Below, one piece after another: positions 44,540 to 55,768 of a stretch of DNA of 64,000 nt (its first letter is position 1; each line of letters starts with the position of its first letter). The stretch comes from Symbiodinium natans (taxonomy: Eukaryota; Sar; Dinophyceae; Suessiales; Symbiodiniaceae). The position numbers were made by a program, and so were the translations under genes. The stretch is taken from the NCBI GenBank assembly GCA_905221605.1, contig CAJNDS010002162.1:351426-415425 (forward strand), given 5' to 3'. The notes under the pieces were generated by a model that made no database searches, had not been told where the DNA came from, and saw only the letters and a list, made by a program, of their open reading frames with translations.

Positions 44540-47275
44540 TTACGTCCAGAATTGCCTTCGAAATTTCGGTGTGTGTATCGGCAGCTGCTGTTGTTCAGCT
44601 AGTTGCCACAGGAAGTTCAAATCGTCCCGTATCTGGGACGCAGGAAAGGAGCAACGTTTGATGGTGTGTGATCTGGCAAGAACCCCGCTAAGCAAAGTGG
44701 CAGGAGTGGCGGCGGATTGCGGGTTGGGCAGATCAGCTGCCTGACATGCACGGTTGTACATGACACTTCTTTTCTGCAAATCCAAGGTGAATCCAAGAAA
44801 ATCGAGAGCAGGCTCGTCCTCCAATAGGATCCTTCCGCCATAGAAAGAACTCGTCAACAGGAGCTGGACTCCCGGCAATCGCGCAGTACTGCGGTCGGAC
44901 ATCCAGAGGCGGTTGTCCACGTATCTAAGTGAAAGAAACCTGGAGCCTAAGCCACGGACAGTCTGTCGAAAAGTGCGAGCCCACACTTCTTCCTGGGCGG
45001 CGATGACCATGCTGCAAAGCGAAGGGGAAATGGGAGACCCCATTGGGGAACCCTGTGTCTGGCGAAAACCTTGGGAATCAACTTTGAAGAACTGCAACAG
45101 TAACGCATGGTGTATGATGGTGGGAATGTCGGACAACCACAACTTGACCTGACGTGACGCGCGTCTTCTCCTTGCACCCCTGAACACCCTGAGGACTTGC
45201 TGCTGTTCCATCACATCCACTGTGAATGTGGTGTGTTGGTCACATCCGTGTCGTTGTCTGTAGAACTCAACAAGAAGCTTCCAGGCTTTGTGGAATTGAC
45301 AAGGGGCAATGCTTGTGAAAAAACCACTAAGGTCTTGGTTCCGGCAGTGAATGCGGAACTGCTCAGTGTCTGCAAAAAAGGACTGAATGGTTTTTATCAG
45401 CTTGAAAACATCGCCTTTGTCAAATGCGAGCGGGAAGGCGACGGCGCAAAGCTGAAGAATCAACTTTGCAGTGGCTTCAAGCAACGGACGCATGAAAGCC
45501 TGCACATAAGATACAATGGGTCTGCCAGCCTGAAAGTTCTTCTTGCGTTTCGGCAGAACGTACGCCGTAGGTATCTTATGACGGGCGCGGAAAGCCCAAG
45601 AGTAGCGTTTGCATAGGGCTTTTTTGGCCAGGCGCTGAACACGATCAATCTGTTCAGCGAAATTACCTGTGATTTGAGTGAAAACGTCGCCTTTCTTGAA
45701 AGTGCCATCCAGTACCCTGTGATATAGCACTGGGCAATAACAAATGGCTTTGCGAGGATGATGGTCCTCACAGTGCCAAATTGCACCTTTGGTTTTTTGA
45801 CGAATGGACAGAATGACTTCGGAAGAGTATCTGCCCTGAACAGCCTGCAAGTGCTGTCCAAGCAAAGCCTGAAAAGTCCCTGTCATGTCCCGGGGGGGGC
45901 CCGGAAGGTCATTTTGTCGGCACCATTGTGCCATAGCAGTCTCAAACTGTTGTTGCATGGCATGTGGGTCTGGAAAGAAAGTGTCGGCCATGGAGCCTCG
46001 CAAAAGTTGCTGCTCCAAATGGCTGACTTTACGCACAAACTCATCTCCGCTTGCAGCAACATGTCCCTCAAACTCAGAACACCAGGGCGCAAATTGTCTG
46101 ATGACATCACATGCACATGTGGGCGAATGCGCGGAGGCCCATTGCCTGACTGCGTTTTTTGGATTGAACACAACCTCTCCTACTCTGGGGTGGCGGGGAA
46201 AGATGAGGGAGGTTTTGGGCACATGAAAGGGCGTGACCGCACGAATGCACTGTGTGATGTAATCACGCAGGACATATCGAAGCTGCGTGCGGTATTCGCT
46301 GTGCGCCATGTATGGTGCGCGCAGCGGTTTGTACATGCGAGGCTTTCCAAACCCTTTGAAAGCCAATGCGCTGGATATTGCAGAAACAGCTGCGGGAGCC
46401 ATGTAAGCTGGAAGGTGCTTGGCTAGCCGATGTAGGGCACACAGTGCAGGGTAAGTGAACTGACTGCCGCGCAGTTGCTTGCTCGCTTCGAACCTGCGAA
46501 GTGTGTTGCTGCCCAAGTCGGTCAGCAAAACCCAGGTGGCTTCCCGGGAACGGAATGTCGGCATGGAAAAGATGGCATCAAGCGGAGCAGGCAATCCGCG
46601 GTGGTCAGGTAGGTATGCTTTGCGACGATGCTTTCGCCACAGCTTGCGAAAACCGACCTTCTTGGCTTGGCTTGCTGCAGGCGGTTTTAGAAAACCCTTC
46701 TTGGGCTGGAACCACCTTGCAATGAATGGAAAATTCAACGGAGGTTGCAATGTCTGAATCAGGGCTTGCTCGCGGCCCCGTAAGATGTTCTTAGGCACTG
46801 CACTGGAAACAGGAATAGCAACCCAGTCCCAAAAAGAATCGTATTTGTCCCAAAAGCGTAAAGACAACTCTGCTGAAACGAGTTTCTCGGCTCGTACCTG
46901 TTTGAACTTCCTGTGTCTGGTATGCTCGCGTTGGCAAACAGAGTTTTCTGTGCTGCCAATGTAGAAAAGCTTGGCTTGTTTTTTAAGAGGAGAGAAACGA
47001 AGGTAGAGAACAGAATGTGCAGAAAAGAAAGAGAAAGTAAGGCGTTGGGAATTAACGCCAAGTGCACGCAAAACGCCTTTCAGCACATGATGGTCCGGCA
47101 TGCGGCTCTGTACTTCAAGAAGCGCAATGCGAGCAACGACCCACCTAGCTATCTCAAAAACTGCTGAGTTCATGGACAAAATCTCAGCTGCCAAGAGGCA
47201 CAAAACTTGTCTAACAGCTTGAAGTGCACGCATTGTGTTGCGAAGCAAGCAAGCTGTTGTGCGCTTCTGCAACAT
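44540..47275 (-). CDS. PLE ORF2: GIY-YIG endonuclease and reverse transcriptase
   Basis: 911 codons from ATG 47275 to a stop at 44540. N-terminal GIY-YIG-like nuclease: VLYLRF (about residue 89) and LFYIGST (103-109), an arginine/histidine-rich helix (CQREHTRHRKF), and GREQALIQTLQPPLN (about 167-181), which fits the family's late glutamate plus P-x-x-N. The RT occupies about 560-800: AYVLPKRKKNFQAGRPIVS (palm entry), motif A DLSGFFTSI (about 646), motif B QGSPMGSPISPS (about 739) and motif C LRYVDNRLWM (about 782). Motif C has N in place of the second aspartate of Y-x-D-D. The frame is the same as that of ORF1 upstream and only a TGA plus three codons (ACD) separate them. This protein would nick target DNA and prime reverse transcription there. 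Confidence 0.85.
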   Translation of the reverse strand: MLQKRTTACLLRNTMRALQAVRQVLCLLAAEILSMNSAVFEIARWVVARIALLEVQSRMPDHHVLKGVLRALGVNSQRLTFSFFSAHSVLYLRFSPLKKQAKLFYIGSTENSVCQREHTRHRKFKQVRAEKLVSAELSLRFWDKYDSFWDWVAIPVSSAVPKNILRGREQALIQTLQPPLNFPFIARWFQPKKGFLKPPAASQAKKVGFRKLWRKHRRKAYLPDHRGLPAPLDAIFSMPTFRSREATWVLLTDLGSNTLRRFEASKQLRGSQFTYPALCALHRLAKHLPAYMAPAAVSAISSALAFKGFGKPRMYKPLRAPYMAHSEYRTQLRYVLRDYITQCIRAVTPFHVPKTSLIFPRHPRVGEVVFNPKNAVRQWASAHSPTCACDVIRQFAPWCSEFEGHVAASGDEFVRKVSHLEQQLLRGSMADTFFPDPHAMQQQFETAMAQWCRQNDLPGPPRDMTGTFQALLGQHLQAVQGRYSSEVILSIRQKTKGAIWHCEDHHPRKAICYCPVLYHRVLDGTFKKGDVFTQITGNFAEQIDRVQRLAKKALCKRYSWAFRARHKIPTAYVLPKRKKNFQAGRPIVSYVQAFMRPLLEATAKLILQLCAVAFPLAFDKGDVFKLIKTIQSFFADTEQFRIHCRNQDLSGFFTSIAPCQFHKAWKLLVEFYRQRHGCDQHTTFTVDVMEQQQVLRVFRGARRRRASRQVKLWLSDIPTIIHHALLLQFFKVDSQGFRQTQGSPMGSPISPSLCSMVIAAQEEVWARTFRQTVRGLGSRFLSLRYVDNRLWMSDRSTARLPGVQLLLTSSFYGGRILLEDEPALDFLGFTLDLQKRSVMYNRACQAADLPNPQSAATPATLLSGVLARSHTIKRCSFPASQIRDDLNFLWQLAEQQQLPIHTPKFRRQFWT

Positions 47276-47284
47276 GTCACAGGC

Positions 47285-48673
47285 TCAGCGCTCCATATAG
47301 GAGGCCACAGCAATAAGCCTGGCCAGTGGGGATTTTTGAAGCTTGGCGGCTGAGGCGGGGGGGATACCCCAAGTCACAGCTCGTCGCTTGAGTTTGTCTA
47401 GAAAATCGGCATCCTCTTGTTGGGAGACCCATTCTTCGACTTGCTTGAGCCAAGCATCCAAATCCTTCTTGTTGCGGTCGTTGAGAGTAAGAGATGAGAT
47501 CCATTGCCGAATTTCTTTGTCGTTGAACTTCCCCGGACAACGCTGCATCAACCACGAGGACCCATCAGGGGGCGGGTCCATTACACTGGCAGGATCATGC
47601 GAAGCGATCCCTTGTAACGTGTTTGCAGGTGCAAACGACAGGGGAAGTTGCTTGTGCGGCATACCCGGAGTGGCCGCAGGCGGGGAAGCGGCAGGCACCG
47701 GAGAGCTGCTTGGCACACTTGTAGGGGTCCCAGCAAGGTTAGAGGGCTGAGAGCAGGTTGCGGCCTTAGGGGTATTAAGCAATGTGGATGTGTCAGACTT
47801 GTCTGCGCGAGACTGCAACTGTTGGGTGAGGTCGGCAACTTGCTGCTGAAGTTCCCGAATCTGCTCATGAGATTCAACATCAGTTGCGACCGGAACAAGC
47901 TTGGCGATTTCCTTCACGATGTGCTGCGCAAATGACTTCATGGCAATATTCTTGGCCTGCGATGCTTTTTCGTGAATGGCCAAATTTTGCGCAGCGGCTT
48001 CCAGGTCCAAGTTTTGAGAGCGGATCTGGGCAAGAAGCTCAGTGCAGAACACAAGTTCTGCCTTGGATTTGTTGACAACAAAATAAGCTTCTTTGCCATG
48101 CGCAATCCATCGGAGCCAGTAAGAATTCCAACCTTGATAGAGGAAATGGCTGGGATGCAGGTGCGCAACAGGCACTCCGGCGAGGCCTTGTTCCCGAGCA
48201 AAGGTGGAGGAAACAACAAACCTTGGGCAACTGAGGTTGCCAATGCTTCGCCTGGTGTCGAGGTAATCGCCATCTGCAATCCAATCTCCAGGAAGTTGTG
48301 GGTGAGGGGCCTTCATACCGGGAACACTGTGTCCTGCTGCTTTGCACGCGCCACCGACACAAGGGTTGAAAGTCGGTGCAAGTGTGCCAGAGTTCTGTGA
48401 AACTGGCAATACATTGCACGGCGCAGGGGGGAAAGCGTGGGGTGGGAAAATGGCACGCGCCAAACCAGGCATAAAGCCCAATGCAGGGGCAGACTTTGCA
48501 ACAGTAGGCATGTGAAGAGGCAACGTCCCGTTTGAAGCACAGCCAGCGACATGGGGAGTAGGAGACACATACCCAACGGGGGGAGGCGGAGGTGGCACAG
48601 GCAAGACGCTGTTTGGCACCTGAAACCTGGAGTTGTGTGCAAATGCGCGGTGCGGTGAGCGGCTGCGATCCAT
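47285..48673 (-). CDS. PLE ORF1: proline-rich, coiled-coil protein
   Basis: About 462 codons. I chose ATG 48673 because it sits in a strong context (ACCATGG) and starts MDRSRSPHRAF; the frame is open 17 codons further upstream without another ATG. It has an RS/proline-rich N-terminus (VLPVPPPPPPVGYVSP), a middle segment (FLYQGWNSYWLRWIAHGKEA), then a coiled coil (EQIRELQQQVADLTQQLQS), a second Pro/Ser/Ala-rich linker and a helical, charged C-terminus (NDRNKKDLDAWLKQVEEWVS). I do not recognise the family. By position it is like the ORF1 or Gag-like RNA-binding protein of other retroelements, and the coiled coil suggests oligomerisation. It ends MER then TGA. Confidence 0.65.
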   Translation of the reverse strand: MDRSRSPHRAFAHNSRFQVPNSVLPVPPPPPPVGYVSPTPHVAGCASNGTLPLHMPTVAKSAPALGFMPGLARAIFPPHAFPPAPCNVLPVSQNSGTLAPTFNPCVGGACKAAGHSVPGMKAPHPQLPGDWIADGDYLDTRRSIGNLSCPRFVVSSTFAREQGLAGVPVAHLHPSHFLYQGWNSYWLRWIAHGKEAYFVVNKSKAELVFCTELLAQIRSQNLDLEAAAQNLAIHEKASQAKNIAMKSFAQHIVKEIAKLVPVATDVESHEQIRELQQQVADLTQQLQSRADKSDTSTLLNTPKAATCSQPSNLAGTPTSVPSSSPVPAASPPAATPGMPHKQLPLSFAPANTLQGIASHDPASVMDPPPDGSSWLMQRCPGKFNDKEIRQWISSLTLNDRNKKDLDAWLKQVEEWVSQQEDADFLDKLKRRAVTWGIPPASAAKLQKSPLARLIAVASYMER

Positions 48674-48825
48674 GGTGTGAGACTTAGGTGAGACAAGAAA
48701 AGAGCTAAACTGACCTAGAACCAAGCATCATGAAAAGGCGCACAACAATGTAGCCACATGAGAAAGAAGCAAGCGCAGGCAAGAGACACACAAAGTAAGC
48801 TTTTTGCGAGTGTCTTGCCGGAACG

Positions 48826-50424
48826 TCAAATGGGCAAAGGGATGACCACACCTTTAATTTGGGCGTGCGAAGAGTGAAACGCCCACCTTTTAACTGTGCG
48901 AACGATTCCGCGTTTGGAGGCAAGGCGGGCTTCTTCCACCGTGTCTGACCAGTCGATCTTAATGTGGGAGTGGACGCTGCTGATTTCGCCAAGAACCAAA
49001 ACTCCTTGTAGCCCCTTGCTAATCCTGAGCTCTTTGGTGCAGGCCTCTCGAGCTTGGTGCAAATCAAGTGCGCCTACGGCCGCCTGGCCGTAAAAACATA
49101 TTGCCGGGAAGTCATTTTCTCCGCCTGACCCATCGCCTGGAATGGTTGGTCTGATGACCATCTCCCTCAAAATGAGAGTAGCGGCAGCAAAATCGGTTCC
49201 ATGACAGAACGTGTATGTGTGGCAATGGCCTGGCGGGTGGGTGGAAGAGGCACCGAAAACAGGCAAAGAGGCAGAAGGGATCGGGAAGTAAACGCACGTC
49301 CAGCAGTTGGCGACTTCGAAGGTGGACAAGCTCTGCAACTGCACCTCCTGACTTATGCCTGCTTCCAAAAACATTCGGGCACAAGAACGCGCTAATTCGA
49401 GAGGCATCCTGGATTCTGCTGTGGCTATGTTGTCCTTCATGGCCTCTTCCTCTTGAACGTCGACGATCAAGGGGCGGACAACCTCGTGAGACTGTAGCTC
49501 CGCTGCGGCCTTGATGCGATTGGGTGTGTCTGCTGCATGCGCCGCCGCCACTCTGGCAGCGTTCCATCCACGCTGGTAATCATGCCAACGACCAGGAAGG
49601 CCTGCGTATCCCTCAGTGTGTCGGCGGGCTGGGGGTGGAATTGGAGGAGTGCGCTGAGCAACTGCTGCGTGAGGAGTTGAGGATCACTTCCCAGAGCTAT
49701 GGGTAGGTTGCGGTTGCCATTGTCGGGAGCCAAAGGATTGGGGACGATCGCCCCAATCTTGCCACGAAGAGTGATGCTGCCGTCTCTGGTCGTTGAATCT
49801 GGGGCCATGAAGTTTACGTTGTTGATGGTCTTGTCCCGGTCGACCCCCACGAGAAGTCACATGAGGACCGCCTGGATGGTCAGCAAATGCGCCGGGCCCA
49901 GACACTAACACGATAGGCCTGGATGAGCGCGGTGACCCATGAGCTCTGTGAGGGGAACGATCTCCGCGGGAATTCCTACTGTCGGTCCTTCTCCTGTGCG
50001 TCGTTCGGCGTCGGCGAGAACGAGACCGATCTTGTGATGAACGTCCTCGGTGTTGGTGACGATGGTGACGATGGCGGCTGTTGGATCGTCGTGTACGATC
50101 TCTATGTTGCCTGGCACGGGCGTCTCCTCGATCTCTGGGACTGTGACGGCTTCCTGCAGGTGGCTGCAATCTTTGCTCGTTACGGCGCTGGCGAGCCCGC
50201 AAACGCTCAACAATCTCTTCTGTGGGAGTGGTTGATGCATCACGGGCGGCCGCAGTGGTCGGCCTTGTCACTGAGCCAGCAGTAGTGGGCGCCGAAACCC
50301 CGGGGTTGGGATCCGGCGGAGCAAACACAAGCGGCCAATGCGCAGGTGAGAAAGATGTAGGCACGTAGGGAGCCGCAGGCCCGAGTGCATTCAATAACGC
50401 ACCCATTCGAGGGTCGAGGAACAT
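48826..50424 (-). CDS. PLE upstream ORF: RS-rich N-terminus, ART-like C-terminus (frameshifted)
   Basis: Reads as one protein of about 530 residues in three frame segments: 50424 (ATG, starting MFLDPRMGALLN) to about 49855, about 49855 to 49555, and about 49555 to 48826. The first shift lies at a run of five G, where the continuing frame reads GVDRDKTINNVNFM; the second lies in a GGC repeat. The N-terminus is rich in R, S and H (RRSNSRHRHHRHQHRGRSSQ). The C-terminal part contains HTYTFCHGTDFAAATLILRE (49193-49204 encode HGTD) followed by AICFYGQAAVG. The H-G-T...A...I(L)...(G/C)-x-Y/F pattern recalls the first strands of PARP-like ADP-ribosyltransferases; a complete H-Y-E triad could not be shown. 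The frameshifts may be mutations or assembly errors at homopolymers. Confidence 0.45.
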
Positions 50425-50968
50425 TGTGGCACCGAGAAGGGGCAAAACCACGCCGAAGGGCAAGAAAAGAGACCTATCCGGAACCGAAAAACCGCAACAC
50501 GTGTGTCAGCAAGTCAGTCATGAACAGCAACAAGAGAGGAGGCTTAGACAACAATACAGGAACGACACCAGGAGGCAACAAGAAACGCGGAATCAACAAA
50601 ACCGGGTTCAGACAGCATCATGGGAGGACAGTCAATGACATGTCTGTTTAAGGATTCCGGATACCTTGAGCGCGTGCCTACCTGGTCCTCCTACCTGCAC
50701 ATGCACAGACGAACTACCTGCACTCCTAGGGAAAGCACATGTTGAGCAAGCTGTCTCTACTGATCAACCCTTGACCGCGGCCCTTGACCGTGCAGTGACC
50801 GATGAACCCGATGAAGCCCACTGTGGGCACATGTCATCCTACTGCAGATGATCCCGATGGATGAGAACAAGCGTCTGCAACGTTGTGATTCACTCATCCG
50901 CTATCGCGGGCTCGGGCACATGCCCCTGAGATCTGGCCCCATGTCGGGAAAAACCAGAACTGGTACAC
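50425..50968 (-). other. PLE 5' leader, no gene seen
   Basis: The 540 bp between the upstream ORF and the 5' pseudo-LTR hold only short open frames without recognisable features. The promoter, if any, could lie here or in the repeat. Confidence 0.5.
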
Positions 50969-52018
<1,050 letters not shown>

Positions 52019-52162
52019 AAAAAAACGCATGTGAGGGAAGCACAACAGAGCCTGGGCGAACTTTTGAACCGCGAGGCGAGGGCAGAGGCAACGCGTCAGC
52101 GTGACGAGTGGAGAAGGAAATGTACAAACTTACTGCATTCGCAGCAAGCAAAGGCACGACCT

Positions 52163-53096
52163 TCAAGGGTGTCCAAGTGTAGGAGGAGCTTGCGTTTGGC
52201 TGCGTTCAGCCGCAGCCACGCGCGCGGGGTCACCAGCCGAAGGGCGCAGAAGGCGATTACGGGCAAGAGGAAGACCGAGCTTAACCAGCTTATCCGCATA
52301 GAGGAGGGAGTGATGCACATCCTTGGACGCCTTACCCAGGGAAGGAGGGAACCCCATAAGCCAATTGAAGCCACCACGTGCACCGGGGCCAGTCTCGCAG
52401 AACTGCTTGTCCACGGACGCGGGGAAGGTGGGGTACAGGGTGCGAAACAGTTGCCAGAATGCAGACGTGGAGTAGGGGCCGAACTGCGGATAGCCACCAA
52501 TGTGCGCCAAGATGGCGTGTTTGGCACGCCAGCGCTTGCCAACCTTGAGTTGTGGGCGCTTAAGGCCCAAAGGGATGGAATGGATGAGGGCTTGCTTTGC
52601 TTCAGCACGGGTCTTCATCCCAGTGAGGCGACCATGTAAAACACGACCCGCCCGAGTAGAACGATCCACCAGGGAAGCTGGATGGCCCCGAAAGGAGCGT
52701 AAGAGCCGCGCCAGCTTGTCCTGCGCGGGAGAGTTGGGTACCGGAGAGACCCGACGAAGAAAGTAGCTGCGCAAAAGCAGGCGTGCCCATAATGCAAAGA
52801 AGAAGAAGATTGTCAAAACCTTCGGCCGGCGCGTCAGACAGGATCTTTTTCGAGGCCACCACAAAGGGCGAAGTAGGCCAGGAGACAAAGCGGGCGTCCA
52901 TGCGCATCAGTACTTCCCGAGCTGACCAACCGGAAGACTTGGCCGAGGCGCCCTCAAAGCAAAGGTCCACGTTGAAGGTGGCGAGGTCAACTGGAATGGA
53001 GCCTGTGAGGTCCAGGGCGGAGCGGGCCAGGAGCAAGTGCAGCAACACATCCAACTGCCGTTTCAGCGAGCAGCGGATATGAGGGAAGAGGGCCAT
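52163..53096 (-). pseudogene. Frameshifted gene with a GPGAR motif (HMUDK/aGPT-Pplase helical-like)
   Basis: Starts at ATG 53096 in good context (GCCATGG; MALFPHIRCSLKRQ) and runs to about 52780 in one frame, then continues in another frame to a stop at 52163, about 310 residues in all. The second part contains LAHIGGYPQFGPYSTSAFWQ followed about 20 residues later by CETGPGARGGFNWLMG. A G-x-G-x-(F/Y) helix pair followed by GPGA(R)xG is what I recall from the helical domain of 5-hmdU DNA kinases and alpha-glutamyl/putrescinyl-thymine pyrophosphorylases, phage-type enzymes that hypermodify thymine. The match is by short motif only. The shift near 52720-52800 lies by a CTT/TTC run and may be an indel, an unseen intron or an assembly error. 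Dinoflagellates have 5-hydroxymethyluracil in their DNA, so the idea is plausible but unproven. Confidence 0.4.
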
Positions 53097-53099
53097 GGC

Positions 53100-53865
53100 A
53101 GCGAGTAGGCAAGGGAAGAAAGGCAGGGAGGTTACAAGCCTGAAAGACCCGAGACGGCGGCAGGAAGCGACAGGAAGAGCAGGGAACGCAACAAGCAGAA
53201 CAAAAACCAAAAGAAACAACAAAAAAAAAAAAAAGGGAGAGAGGAGGATGGCACTGTCACCTCCACCGCGCAGCCCCGGACTGGGGAGGGGGTGCTCATC
53301 TGGGACAGAACCCATTAGTGCCGCCCCCGGCGTCCCCCCCACCCAGAAAGTCCAGGCACTGCAGAAGCATATGGAGACCGGGGGATTCATATCTATAGTT
53401 GTATATGTATATATATATATATCATTTCTTTATTTATCTACTGAAAATTTAGATAAATCTAAGGGCTAACGCCGCTTCCGCCGACCCCGAAAAAGGCGCC
53501 AGGCTCCAGCGAGAGAGTAGAAGGGCAGGGGCTTCAGGCTTCAGGGTTTAGGGTTCAGGGCCGAGGGTTGAGGGTCTAGGGTTAGGGCGCCTGACGTAGG
53601 ATGTAGGGTTTCTAGGGGTGTATGGGGGGGGGGTATGGGGGGGGTCATAGGGGGGCGGGGGGGGTGGGTGGTGTTGGGACAAAGAACTCAAGCGTTTTTT
53701 TGGGGGGTGACTGGGGCGGGGGGGATGGGTTGGGGAGGGAGGCATGGGGTGGCTGGGACATGGGGAGCGGGGATGCCCCAACTCTGAGCCGTGCGAGAAC
53801 GGAAAAAACCCTTCACTTGCGCTCGCCCCCAACTTGCCGGGGTCGGCGGACAATCGAATACAATA
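53100..53865. other. No gene seen; G-rich block
   Basis: An A-run lies near 53220-53234, a TATA-rich patch near 53400-53425, degenerate TTTAGGG wording near 53540-53590, and a strongly G-rich block at 53625-53740. No coding evidence. Confidence 0.6.
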
Positions 53866-54352
53866 TAATATAATATATAATATAACATAATATAATACCA
53901 TATAAAAATATAATAGAATACAATATAAGAAAATATATTCTTTGATAAACAAAAGAATATAACATCATATAATATAATATAATACAATACAATATGATAT
54001 CATATAATATAATATAACATAACATAGCACATATAATATAACATATAATATAACATATACTATAACATTTAATATAGTACCATACAATAAATTAAATATA
54101 ATATAATATAATATAATATAATATAATATTAATATAATATAAATAATATAGTACATATAATATAATGTTATATAATAACATATAACATAATAGAATATAA
54201 TAAAAGTCAATATAATATATATATATAATATAATATAATATAAAATAATATAATATAATATAATATAATATAATATAATATACTACAATATAATATAATA
54301 CAATATGATATAATATAATATAACATATATCATATCATATAATACAATTATA

Positions 54353-54443
<91 letters not shown>
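53866..54443. repeat. TATAA-type minisatellite then (GA)n
   Basis: About 500 bp of (TATAA)/(TATAATA) repeats from 53866 to about 54372 run directly into (GA)n at 54373-54443. Open frames of Y, I and L repeats are artefacts. Confidence 0.95.
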
Positions 54444-54448
<5 letters not shown>

Positions 54449-55270
54449 TGGGAGATGCTCCCCGGGCCACACAGCTGCTCGCCGCCAGCGTCAGCAAGGC
54501 CGCAAAGCTCAGATGGTGCAGCAGATGCCGCAGCCTCCCCGACACGGGCGCGGCGCCGGGCGCGACGCCTCAGAGAGGGAGGGCCCCCAGCGCTCCTGGT
54601 AGTCTCTCTTGAATCCCAGGAGCGCAAACAGCGGGGCTTCGGGCTCTCCAAAAGCCCGCTTGGGAGAATCTCAGGCAGGAAGGGGGGGGTCGGGTGGCGC
54701 GACGCGTGGCTGTAGAGGCTGTGGCTGTTCGGGCTTTTCTCGCACCTTCGGAGCTGGAGGAAGATCCCGTCGCGGTTGTGCCACTGGAATCCTCGCACAA
54801 GTGCAGCTGAGACCGACTATTCTCTTCTTTTTTTGCAGACGAGCTCGTCATGCTTAGTTCCTGACAAGCCGAGCAGCATGCCCCTGCTGGATCTCCCACT
54901 CCCACCTTCCACGGCTCAAGAATCAAATGTGGGAGGCTTGCGGTTGGAAGGCGCCGGGCTTCCGCTCAGGAGGGCTGGGGTTGAAGCTCGGAGAGCTTCG
55001 GGTTTCACCCTTGTTGCCTCAAAATCGCATGGGGAGGGTGTATCTCGTTTACCTTTAAGCCACTACGCGACCCGCCATTAAACTTCTACCACCCCCCCCC
55101 CCCTTAATACTATATTCGGCTGATCAAGGAATAATATTGCATGAGACATCATGAGGCTACAGTGGCTGGGGAGAGTTAGCCCTTTTCGGGTGAAGGGATT
55201 GGGTGAGTGAGGGTGGTCAGAATGTCTTGAGTCATCAGGCAAGCAGACGCCAGGGGTTGTTCCAAAATGA
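54444..55270. other. Unassigned GC-rich stretch
   Basis: Several overlapping open frames on both strands between 54444 and 55080 (for example TQLLAASVSKAAKLRW on the plus strand near 54467) look partly protein-like, but none is clearly better than the others. No domain recognised. Confidence 0.4.
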
Positions 55271-55274
55271 AGAA

Positions 55275-55336
55275 GGGTTTAGGGTTTAGGGTTTAGGGTT
55301 TAGGGTTTAGGGTCTAGGGTCTAGGGTTTAGGGTTG
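55275..55336. repeat. TTTAGGG tract
   Basis: About eight units, the last ones changed to TCTAGGG. Confidence 0.85.
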
Positions 55337-55489
55337 CGACGGGATCCTACAGTGCTTTCATGCCCACCTAATACCTGGACCCCGAGAACCGCCCCGAGAT
55401 GGCCCCCTCGGCACCCACGAAAAGTGCGTCGCTTTGGTGTTTGAAGGAGAAAAAAAGTTCATAGGTTGTATCCTTAATCCCTGTTCCCC

Positions 55490-55570
55490 TAGGAAGAAAA
55501 AAGGATCCTTTTTGTTTATATATAAGAAAGCCCATTAAAAAGGATCCCTAACACTGATTTAGTTACAGTG
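55490..55570. repeat. Short inverted repeat
   Basis: aaaggatcctttttg and aaaaaggatccct pair around a TA-rich centre (tatatataag). About 65-80 bp, non-coding, possibly another MITE family. Confidence 0.5.
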
Positions 55571-55670
55571 TTAGATTCATTACAAATCGGTACGATGTGT
55601 CATGGTGTAGCGACTCAAGGGTGCAGGCTTGCGTGCTTCAGGTGGGGCCGTCTTGAGTTTCAGCGTCGCT

Positions 55671-55768
55671 CCTAAACCCTAAACCCTAAACCCTAAACCC
55701 TAAACCCTAAACCCTAAACCCTAAACCCTAAACCCTAAACCCTAAACCCTAAACCCTAAACCCTAAAT
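55671..55768. repeat. Perfect (CCCTAAA)14 tract
   Basis: The longest perfect telomere-type array in the window, 98 bp. With the TTTAGGG tract at 55275-55336 it forms an inward-facing pair about 335 bp apart. Confidence 0.95.
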
